This document shows positions 14,913 through 20,987 of a stretch of 23,657 bases of DNA, piece after piece. Numbering within the stretch: position 1 is the first letter of the stretch; every line of letters begins with the position of its first letter. The DNA lies in contig CABTXP010000023.1 in the NCBI GenBank assembly GCA_902488815.1, positions 1 through 23,657 on the forward strand, in the 5' to 3' direction. The DNA is from an uncultured Eubacteriales bacterium. GTDB lineage: Bacteria; Bacillota; Clostridia; Tissierellales; Peptoniphilaceae. The notes below the pieces were generated by a model. The model was given only the letters and a program-made list of their open reading frames with translations, searched no databases and was not told the DNA's origin. The translations under genes and the position numbers were made by a program.

Positions 14913-16538
14913 ATGAAAATTACTTTTTGCGGCGCGAGTAAAACAGTTACAGGTTCAAACTATTTAATAGAAGCTGAAGACAAAAAACTTCTGTTGGACT
15001 GTGGAATGTTTCAAGGCAGCACAAGAGAAGAACAAATGAACTTTGAAAGCTTTATCTACAACCCGAAAGACATTGACTATTTAATTCTATCTCACGCTCA
15101 CATAGATCACTCGGGACGCATACCCAAGTTGGTGAAAGAAGGTTTTAACGGCAAAATTTATACAACACATGCCACCTATGACCTTTGTGAAATAATGTTA
15201 ATGGACAGCGCCAATATAGGCATGCAGGACGCTGAATGGGAAAATAGAAAAAGAGTTAGAAAAGGCCTTACACCTATTGAACCGCTATACAATACAAATG
15301 ACGTAAAAGAAAGTCTTAAACTTTTTAAACCTGTTTACTACAATCAGGAAATAAAAATTGACGACACCTTTTCCTTCAGGCTTCAAGATGCGGGGCACAT
15401 TTTGGGCTCTGCAATTGTGGAGCTTTTTATAAATGAAGAAGGCAAGACGACGAAGTTGGTCTTCTCGGGAGACCTCGGCATGCCGGAGCGACCTATATTA
15501 ACGGACCCCGGCTTTATAGAAGATGCGGACTACTTAATTATTGAGTCCACCTATGGCGACAGAGACCACCCCACCTATACCGACTCCACAAAGTCTTTGA
15601 TAAAAATCATAGACGACACATCACAAAAAGGCGGAACTGTAGTCATTCCTTCTTTTGCAGTGGGAAGAACTCAGGATTTAATCTATCAACTTAATTCATA
15701 CTACGACGGTGAAGGAGTGGAAGAATATAAAAAAGTTCCGATTTACATCGACTCCCCTATGGCTGTAAGCACGACAAAAGTCTTTGAAAAAAATTCAAAT
15801 TTATTTGACGAAGATGCAAAAAATTTAATTTTAAGCGGCGACAATCCATTTGACTTTGAAAATATATTTTATGTACGCGACGTAGAAGAATCAAAAAGAT
15901 TAAATACCGTAAAATATCCCAAGGTCATTATCTCCGCAAGCGGTATGGCAACTGCAGGAAGAGTAAGACACCATTTGAAGCACAACCTTTGGGACCCGAA
16001 AAACTCCGTCATAATTGTCGGCTATCAAGCTGAAGGCTCAACGGGAAGAAAGTTGGTAGAAGGAGCGAAGAAAGTGTCTCTCCTTGGGGAAGAAATAAAA
16101 GTTGAAGCAAATATATACTCCTTGCAAGGCTTCTCCGCTCACGCAGACCGATCCATGCTTTTAAATTGGATTGGACATTTTAAAAAGTTTCCGAAAAAAA
16201 TATTTTTAGTTCACGGCGAGGAAAAAGCTATTACAGCTTTGAAGTCTGAAATAGAAAATAAATGGCAAGCCAATGTGCACGTGCCGGACTTAGGCGACTC
16301 GGTAGAACTCTATGCCGCCGACACAAAGTTTAACGACAGCCCGGTTAAGGAATACGAACAAAGACACGAAGAACTTTTAGATTTAACAGAGCGAGTTGAA
16401 GAACTGTTGAAGGAAACAAATTTAGACAAAGACATATACGACAAGAAGTTTGTCAAAAATAATTACGACGATTTAAAGGACACTCTTCTCAATTTGGAAA
16501 AAGAAATAATGGACTACAAAGTCATCGTCGGCAAGTAA
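14913..16538 (+). CDS. MBL-fold beta-CASP RNA-processing-type hydrolase
   Basis: This 541-residue protein has the metallo-beta-lactamase signature HAHIDH (His61, His63, Asp65, His66), GHILGS and SGDLG in the zinc site. A beta-CASP insertion with PSFAVGRTQ and YIDSPMA follows, then an RNA-specificity (RMMBL) segment with GFSAHADR. The architecture is that of CPSF73/YSH1-like bacterial proteins, distinct from RNase J. Nuclease activity on RNA is likely from the family but no substrate can be named. The last 80 residues are highly charged and probably helical, possibly for dimerisation. ATG 14913 has GGAGGTG upstream. TTGTTG-18-TATAAG (14866-14895), overlapping the rpmB terminator T-run, is a weak promoter candidate. 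Confidence 0.93.
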   Translation: MKITFCGASKTVTGSNYLIEAEDKKLLLDCGMFQGSTREEQMNFESFIYNPKDIDYLILSHAHIDHSGRIPKLVKEGFNGKIYTTHATYDLCEIMLMDSANIGMQDAEWENRKRVRKGLTPIEPLYNTNDVKESLKLFKPVYYNQEIKIDDTFSFRLQDAGHILGSAIVELFINEEGKTTKLVFSGDLGMPERPILTDPGFIEDADYLIIESTYGDRDHPTYTDSTKSLIKIIDDTSQKGGTVVIPSFAVGRTQDLIYQLNSYYDGEGVEEYKKVPIYIDSPMAVSTTKVFEKNSNLFDEDAKNLILSGDNPFDFENIFYVRDVEESKRLNTVKYPKVIISASGMATAGRVRHHLKHNLWDPKNSVIIVGYQAEGSTGRKLVEGAKKVSLLGEEIKVEANIYSLQGFSAHADRSMLLNWIGHFKKFPKKIFLVHGEEKAITALKSEIENKWQANVHVPDLGDSVELYAADTKFNDSPVKEYEQRHEELLDLTERVEELLKETNLDKDIYDKKFVKNNYDDLKDTLLNLEKEIMDYKVIVGK

Positions 16539-16584
16539 ATGAAATTTAGGTGAAAAATTTATTATGAATTTATGAAAAAAACAC

Positions 16585-16613
16585 TTGTTTATTTAAAAAA
16601 CTTTTGTTATAAT
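16585..16613 (+). promoter_or_regulatory. Promoter-like element with no coding gene downstream
   Basis: TTGTTT (16585-16590), 17 bases, TATAAT (16608-16613), all in an AT-rich gap after the preceding plus-strand gene. The next plus-strand signal is the terminator at 16662; no ribosome-binding site with a start codon lies between. Confidence 0.45.
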
Positions 16614-16619
16614 TTAATG

Positions 16620-16685
16620 CAATAAAGCAATAATAATAATTTTTTCATTTTCTTTTCCTTTCCCCTCTGTGAAGAGGGGTTTTTT
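16620..16685 (+). ncRNA. Candidate small RNA, about 65-70 nt
   Basis: The span runs from the predicted start point of the promoter-like element at 16585-16613 to the T-run of the hairpin at 16662-16685. The body is A/T-rich with CAATAA repeats and a pyrimidine stretch. GCAATAA at 16619 could pair with TTATTGC near 16684. No known RNA family is recognised. The alternative is that this is only the 3' untranslated end of the preceding gene. Confidence 0.25.
16662..16685 (+). terminator. Plus-strand terminator after the MBL-fold gene
   Basis: CCCCTC (16662-16667) and GAGGGG (16674-16679) with a six-base loop, then six T. It ends either the MBL-fold gene transcript, 124 bases after its stop, or a short RNA starting near 16620. 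Confidence 0.88.
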
Positions 16686-16713
16686 ATTGCCTTGAATTAA
16701 TAATCTAAGTGCA

Positions 16714-16737
16714 ACAAAAAAAGACCTTAAAGGTCTT
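16714..16737 (-). terminator. Minus-strand terminator of the CxxC-protein gene
   Basis: On the minus strand AAGACCT and AGGTCTT pair around a three-base loop and are followed by a run of T (plus-strand A-run ending at 16720). It lies about 85 bases beyond the stop of the CxxC gene. The 83 bases between them show nothing recognisable. Confidence 0.8.
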
Positions 16738-16820
16738 AGTTTTTAATTATGTGTAAAATTTTTTATGCTTCGCATTAATCGGCAACGTGTTGTATCACTT
16801 TAACTGTCGATGTGTTCTTT

Positions 16821-17183
16821 CTATTCTGTCCTCTTTAAAACTATAGGATAAATTTCAATGACAAAGTGCTCCCCTTCTATGTCTGTTGTAGGATGAGAGT
16901 CCGCCAAAGTTATTGTCACATCTCCCACTTTACTTTCTTTAAAGTTTTCTTTACTACCCATGACAATATACTGTGCTGCCGCATATTCAATATGGCCGTC
17001 ACTTTTTTCCAATGGCATGGTTTCAAAGGGCTTTTCTATATCAACCCCTATGCATTCCAAGTACTTATCCAAGTCCATATATTCTTTTTTTATTTTCCTA
17101 ACGTAGTTCTGACAGTAGACACACTGACAAATATCTTCTGCCTTTAAATTTTTATAATAGTCTTTAGTATTTTCTATATTCAT
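16821..17183 (-). CDS. Conserved CxxC protein of unknown function
   Basis: I choose ATG 17181-17183, giving 120 residues beginning MNIENTKDYYKN; the longer frame would start at a TTG inside the preceding terminator stem. Near the N terminus a CQCVYCQNY motif (cysteines at about 20, 22 and 25) suggests a metal or redox site. DLDKYLECIGVDIEKPFE, IEYAAAQYIV and a C-terminal SHPTT/EEHFVIE-like stretch (here EGEHFVIEIYPIVLK) look like a family I have seen as uncharacterised in Firmicutes, from memory only. No signal peptide or membrane segment. The start lies four bases after the T-run of the rubrerythrin terminator, and the only Shine-Dalgarno-like bases are GAAG, so translation is probably weak or needs read-through. 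A role in oxidative stress is only a neighbour-based guess. Confidence 0.82.
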   Translation of the reverse strand: MNIENTKDYYKNLKAEDICQCVYCQNYVRKIKKEYMDLDKYLECIGVDIEKPFETMPLEKSDGHIEYAAAQYIVMGSKENFKESKVGDVTITLADSHPTTDIEGEHFVIEIYPIVLKRTE

Positions 17184-17187
17184 CTTC

Positions 17188-17221
17188 AAAAAAAATAGGC
17201 ACAAAGTCGCCCTTGTGCCTA
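17188..17221 (-). terminator. Rubrerythrin terminator
   Basis: On the minus strand TAGGCACAA (17221-17213) pairs with TTGTGCCTA (17204-17196) around an eight-base loop, followed by eight T (17195-17188). Nine pairs and a long T-run make it one of the strongest terminators here, yet the next gene starts four bases later. Confidence 0.9.
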
Positions 17222-17234
17222 TGGTTAATTAAAA

Positions 17235-17777
17235 TTAATATGCAACAAATTTTTCAAATTTAGTGTGGCAAATCGGACATGCATCTTCTTTTTCAAAAGT
17301 TATATATCCGCATACAGGACATAACATGATTTTGTCAACATCTAAGTCTTTGCCTGCTTTTACAGCTTTTTTAGCTTCTTCAAATCTTACTGCGTGAACT
17401 TTTTCAGCTTCAACTGCATATCTCATTGCTCTTTCAGCTTCTTTTTCTTCTTGTATTTCTGCAATTGCTATGTAAGCCGGATACATTTGTTCAAATTCAA
17501 AAGTTTCTCCGTCAATAGCGCCTTGAAGATGTTCTTCAGTCTTTGAAAGTCCAAATCCTGCACCTGATGTAACTGTAAATGATCCTGCTACATCTTTAAG
17601 TGCTTTAAAGTGTAGTGTTGCGTGAACTTGTTCTGCAACTGCTGTAGCTTGGAATAATCTGTTTACATTTGGGAATCCTTCTTTTTCTGCTGCTTCTCCC
17701 CAAATCATGTATCTCATGTGAGCTTGAGATTCTCCACCAAAAGCTGAACGTAAATTGTCTTGAGTCATTGCATTCAT
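17235..17777 (-). CDS. rbr: Rubrerythrin
   Basis: Rubrerythrin is a cytoplasmic non-haem diiron peroxidase that protects anaerobes from hydrogen peroxide, using rubredoxin-type electron transfer. The 180 residues comprise a ferritin-like four-helix domain (about 1-145) with Glu16 in GESQAHMRY, Glu49 and His52 in AEQVHATLH, and EEKEAERAMRYAVEAEKVH as further iron ligands. A C-terminal rubredoxin-like domain has Cys153, Cys156, Cys167 and Cys170 in the order CPVC...CPIC. AGGAGG lies seven bases before ATG 17775-17777. It has its own promoter and terminator. Confidence 0.96.
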   Translation of the reverse strand: MNAMTQDNLRSAFGGESQAHMRYMIWGEAAEKEGFPNVNRLFQATAVAEQVHATLHFKALKDVAGSFTVTSGAGFGLSKTEEHLQGAIDGETFEFEQMYPAYIAIAEIQEEKEAERAMRYAVEAEKVHAVRFEEAKKAVKAGKDLDVDKIMLCPVCGYITFEKEDACPICHTKFEKFVAY

Positions 17778-17817
17778 AGTAAACCTCCTAAAATTTTAAA
17801 CTAAAACTTACTATATC

Positions 17818-17845
17818 ATTATATCTTAAACAAAATTAATTTCAA
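17818..17845 (-). promoter_or_regulatory. Rubrerythrin promoter, -35 contains the prfA stop
   Basis: TTGAAA (17840-17845), 16 bases, TATAAT (17818-17823) on the minus strand. The prfA stop TGA (17842-17844) is inside the -35 hexamer. No convincing PerR-type operator is seen. Confidence 0.72.
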
Positions 17846-18915
17846 GACACACTTACGTTTTCCATTTTTGCGGTTTGGTCGTAAGTTATTAACTCGTCAA
17901 TTATTTCGTCCAAGTCTCCGTCGTTAATGCTGTCTATTTTATATAGTGTCAAATTAATTCTGTGATCAGTTACTCTTCCTTGAGGATAGTTGTAGGTTCT
18001 GATTCTTTCAGATCTGTCGCCGCTACCTACTTGAGTTCTCTTTTCCGCAGAAAGTTTTTCATTTTGTGCCTGCATTTCCATGTCATAAAGTCTTGACTTC
18101 AAAATTTTCATGGCCTTGTCCTTGTTTTTAAGCTGTGACTTCTCGTCTTGGCAAGACACTACCATGCCTGTGGGAATGTGGGTAATCCTAACTGCAGAGT
18201 CAGTTGTGTTTACAGATTGACCGCCGTTGCCGCTGGATCTGAATACATCCACTCTAATGTCTTGAGGGCTTACTTCTATTTCCACATCATCTACTTCGGG
18301 AAGTACCGCTACAGTTGCGGCGGAGGTGTGTATTCTTCCGCTGCTTTCCGTTTCGGGCACTCTCTGTACTCTGTGAACTCCCGACTCGTATTTTAATTTT
18401 GAATAGGCGCCTTTGCCTTCAATCATAAAGATAACTTCTTTGTAGCCGCCGATGCCGATTTCGTTTGTGTTCATTATGTCCACTTTCCAACCGTGGCGCT
18501 CTGCGTATCTATAGTATTGTCTAAAGAGAACTCCCGCAAATAAAGCGGCTTCATCTCCGCCTGTGCCGGCTCTTATTTCAACAATTACGTTTTTGTTGTC
18601 ATTAGGGTCCTTGGGTACAATGAGTTTTTTTAATTCTTCTTCCAAAGCTTTAAGCTTCTCTTCATTTTCTTTTATGTCTTCCTTGACAAGTTCCCTCATG
18701 TCATCGTCTAAACTTTCTTCAAGCATTTCCTTTGAGCCGTTTAAATTGTCCTGAGTTTCTTTAAACTCTCTGTACTTTGAAACAATTGGCTCAAGCTCAC
18801 CGTGTTCAATGGCATACTTTTGAAATTCCTGTGAATTAGAAATGACTTCAGGATCTATTAAAAGCTTTTCAAGCTCCTTATACCTGTCTTCAAATACGGA
18901 TAATTTATCGTACAT
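17842..18915 (-). CDS. prfA: Peptide chain release factor 1
   Basis: RF1 recognises UAA and UAG and triggers peptide release. The 357-residue protein has the stop-recognition PxT motif as PET at 187-189 in VQRVPETESSGRIHTS and the catalytic GGQ at 231-233 in SSGNGGQSVNT. The PET form distinguishes RF1 from RF2, which has SPF. The GGQ glutamine is the target of PrmC, encoded immediately upstream. The ATG is one base after the prmC stop, and GGAGTAAGGAGT in the end of prmC is the ribosome-binding site, so the two are coupled. Confidence 0.97.
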   Translation of the reverse strand: MYDKLSVFEDRYKELEKLLIDPEVISNSQEFQKYAIEHGELEPIVSKYREFKETQDNLNGSKEMLEESLDDDMRELVKEDIKENEEKLKALEEELKKLIVPKDPNDNKNVIVEIRAGTGGDEAALFAGVLFRQYYRYAERHGWKVDIMNTNEIGIGGYKEVIFMIEGKGAYSKLKYESGVHRVQRVPETESSGRIHTSAATVAVLPEVDDVEIEVSPQDIRVDVFRSSGNGGQSVNTTDSAVRITHIPTGMVVSCQDEKSQLKNKDKAMKILKSRLYDMEMQAQNEKLSAEKRTQVGSGDRSERIRTYNYPQGRVTDHRINLTLYKIDSINDGDLDEIIDELITYDQTAKMENVSVS

Positions 18916-18916
18916 A

Positions 18917-19750
18917 CTAACTCCTTACTCCTATGACAACTCTGTCCTTGCCGCCATAGTCTTTAAAACTTTCTATATTAATAAAATTATTTTCTCTTAA
19001 AATATTTTCAATGTCGGCTCTTTGATCGTATCCGATTTCAAAGGCAAGGTAGCCTCCCCCTTTAAGATACAAGGGCGCCGCCTTTGCAATATCTCTATAA
19101 AATTTTAAGCCGTCATCTCCCCCATCAAGGGCAAGTCGCGGTTCAAAATCTCTTACTTCTCTTTGCAATGTATCTATCACATCGCTTTTTATATAGGGCG
19201 GATTGGAATAAATAATGTCAAATTTTCCATCTACATTTGAAAACAAATCGGATTTAAAAAAATTACAACTTCCATTTAATCTTTCGTTATTTATTTCAGA
19301 TACCTTTAAGGCATCATCTGAAATATCTACGCCCTTAACATTTATGCCCGTCTCCAAGTTTACTGTAAGGGAAAAACAACCGGAGCCGACACCTATTTCC
19401 AAAAAATCTTTCAACTTATTCCTTTTAATGAGATTTATAATTTTTTCGCAAGGTATCTCGCTGTCTTTGCGTGGGATTAATACACCTCTGTCCACAAAGT
19501 ATTCTCTGCCGTAAAAATACGCCGAGTTTAAAATATATTGTAGCGGCTCACCATTTTTTCTTCTTTCCAAAATCTCTTTGAATTTTAAAACCGTACCTTC
19601 GCCCACAATTTCATTTAAGTGAGTGTGAATATAGGTAAGGTCATTCTCTGTAAGCTTGTAAATTATTTCCGAAACTTCATAATTCGGGTCTGCATACTCA
19701 ATGTCTTTTAAATTTTCTCTACCTAAATGAATTAAGTCTTTTATTTCCAC
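18917..19750 (-). CDS. prmC: Release factor glutamine N5-methyltransferase
   Basis: PrmC methylates the GGQ glutamine of release factors with S-adenosylmethionine. At 277 residues it is full length. The N-terminal helical domain covers about 1-85. LIPRKDSE at 91-98 is the family's LIPRPDTE-type motif with Lys replacing Pro. FLEIGVGSGCFSL (116-128) binds SAM, and the catalytic NPPY is at 183-186. The start GTG 19748-19750 overlaps the end of the DUF1385 gene by ten bases, with GGAG ten bases upstream. prfA follows after one base. Confidence 0.95.
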   Translation of the reverse strand: MEIKDLIHLGRENLKDIEYADPNYEVSEIIYKLTENDLTYIHTHLNEIVGEGTVLKFKEILERRKNGEPLQYILNSAYFYGREYFVDRGVLIPRKDSEIPCEKIINLIKRNKLKDFLEIGVGSGCFSLTVNLETGINVKGVDISDDALKVSEINNERLNGSCNFFKSDLFSNVDGKFDIIYSNPPYIKSDVIDTLQREVRDFEPRLALDGGDDGLKFYRDIAKAAPLYLKGGGYLAFEIGYDQRADIENILRENNFINIESFKDYGGKDRVVIGVRS

Positions 19751-20673
19751 AGATCTGAAACTCCGTCTTTTGGAATTACTTCTTTAAGTGCGCAAATGGC
19801 AACTTCAATCTGGTCGTCTTCAGGCTCCAAAACAGTAAAATGTTTTTGAATAAAAAGTCCCGGCTTCGTAAAGAACTTTGCAATTTTAGAATCGCTTCTG
19901 CCGATTACACGGTTTATTTCATAAGAAATACCTGCAATTAAAGGCAGCGCCAAAATTCTAATTAAAATTCTCATAACAGGATTTGGCCAGCCGAAGAACG
20001 AAAGCACCAAAATGGACACAATCATTACCATAAATATAAAACTTGTGCCGCATCGAGGATGCATCCTCGGAAACTTTTTAACGTTTACTACAGTAAGAGG
20101 TAATCTGTTTTCATAGCAGTGAATGGTCTTGTGCTCGGCGCCGTGGTACATAAACACTCTTTGAATTTCTTCAAGCTTCTTGGTAAATTCCAGGTATATG
20201 AGAAAAATTATTATCCTCACAATACCTTCAATTAAGTTCAAGACAAATGTACTCTCTACATATTTGCCAATTAATGTCGCGAGCAAATTAGGTATTAATG
20301 TAAAGACGACAATAGCCACGATAAATGATGCGAATACGGAAAGGCCTGTGGCAACTTTCTCGCCCTTTTCTCCGTACTTCTTCTCCAAATATCCCGCTTC
20401 TTCTTCGTCATAAAATGATGCGGAATAAGTAAGAGCTCTCGTCCCGATGACCATTGCTTCAATCAGTCTATATGCCCCTCTTATTATTGGCAGGGACAAA
20501 AATTTATATTTTTTCTCAAGAGAATTAATCTCTTGGTTTTTAATTATTATTTCATTGTCCGGATTTCTCACAGCTATGGAAATTTCTTCCGGACCTCTCA
20601 TCATGATTCCTTCGATTAAAGCTTGACCGCCTATTGTTGTCTTAAAAGAACTCTGATAAATCTTTTCTTCCAA
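19741..20673 (-). CDS. DUF1385 family membrane protein (YqhQ-like)
   Basis: I place the start at TTG 20671-20673, with AGGAGG at 20678-20683 upstream, giving 310 residues. The longer frame starts at a TTG inside the rpmE terminator and has no ribosome-binding site. The protein opens with the family motif IGGQALIEGIMMRGP and has several hydrophobic helices in the middle and C-terminal halves, including VFASFIVAIVVFTLIP. A conserved segment with YHGAEHKTIHCYEN and PRMHPRCGTSF lies between them; its His, Glu and Cys suggest a metal site. Function is unknown; the gene commonly sits between rpmE and prmC-prfA in clostridia. It overlaps prmC by ten bases. Confidence 0.92.
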   Translation of the reverse strand: MEEKIYQSSFKTTIGGQALIEGIMMRGPEEISIAVRNPDNEIIIKNQEINSLEKKYKFLSLPIIRGAYRLIEAMVIGTRALTYSASFYDEEEAGYLEKKYGEKGEKVATGLSVFASFIVAIVVFTLIPNLLATLIGKYVESTFVLNLIEGIVRIIIFLIYLEFTKKLEEIQRVFMYHGAEHKTIHCYENRLPLTVVNVKKFPRMHPRCGTSFIFMVMIVSILVLSFFGWPNPVMRILIRILALPLIAGISYEINRVIGRSDSKIAKFFTKPGLFIQKHFTVLEPEDDQIEVAICALKEVIPKDGVSDLWK

Positions 20674-20677
20674 TTTT

Positions 20678-20683
20678 CCTCCT
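20678..20683 (-). promoter_or_regulatory. Ribosome-binding site that sets the DUF1385 gene start
   Basis: AGGAGG on the minus strand, four bases before TTG 20671-20673; it rejects the longer frame that begins inside the terminator. Confidence 0.7.
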
Positions 20684-20688
20684 AATTC

Positions 20689-20718
20689 AAAAATAAGGTT
20701 AGCCAAACGCTAACCCTT
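20689..20718 (-). terminator. rpmE terminator in front of the DUF1385 gene
   Basis: On the minus strand GGTTAGC (20715-20709) pairs with GCTAACC (20703-20697), flanked by AA/TT after one bulge, then TTATTTTTG. Its T-run ends six bases before the AGGAGG of the next gene. The rpmE stop is three bases upstream. Confidence 0.78.
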
Positions 20719-20721
20719 ATT

Positions 20722-20919
20722 TTATCTTTGATACTTTTTATTGAATTTCTCAATACGTCCGCCGTGGTCAGTAAACTTTTGCTTGCCTGTGAAGAAAGGA
20801 TGGCATTCTGAGCATACCTCAACTTTCAAACTTTCTTTTACTGATCCGGTTTTAAATGTATTACCGCAAGCACATGTAACTGTTGCTTCTTTGAATTCAG
20901 GTTGTATATCCTTTTGCAT
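20722..20919 (-). CDS. rpmE: Ribosomal protein bL31
   Basis: A 65-residue large-subunit protein with Cys16, Cys18, Cys36 and Cys39 (CAC and CSEC), the zinc-binding form. CHPFFTGKQKF and GGRIEKFNKKY match the family. GGGGTGG lies upstream of ATG 20917-20919. It has its own promoter directly at the rho stop and a terminator. The rho-rpmE order is widespread in Firmicutes. Confidence 0.97.
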   Translation of the reverse strand: MQKDIQPEFKEATVTCACGNTFKTGSVKESLKVEVCSECHPFFTGKQKFTDHGGRIEKFNKKYQR

Positions 20920-20958
20920 AATTCCACCCCTTTATCTATTACATAAATTAACTGTTAC

Positions 20959-20987
20959 AGTATAACATACCACGTGTAGTTTATCAA
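20959..20987 (-). promoter_or_regulatory. rpmE promoter abutting the rho stop
   Basis: TTGATA (20982-20987), 17 bases, TATACT (20959-20964) on the minus strand. The -35 begins at the base after the rho TAA (20988-20990). Confidence 0.72.

Noticed and set aside
17184..17204. Seven extra N-terminal codons of the CxxC protein, starting at TTG 17204
   Set aside because: They lie within the rubrerythrin terminator stem and T-run and have no ribosome-binding site.
17811..17830. PerR-type operator in the rubrerythrin promoter
   Set aside because: One half of the TTATAAT-N-ATTATAA pattern matches, but the other half matches only two of seven bases.
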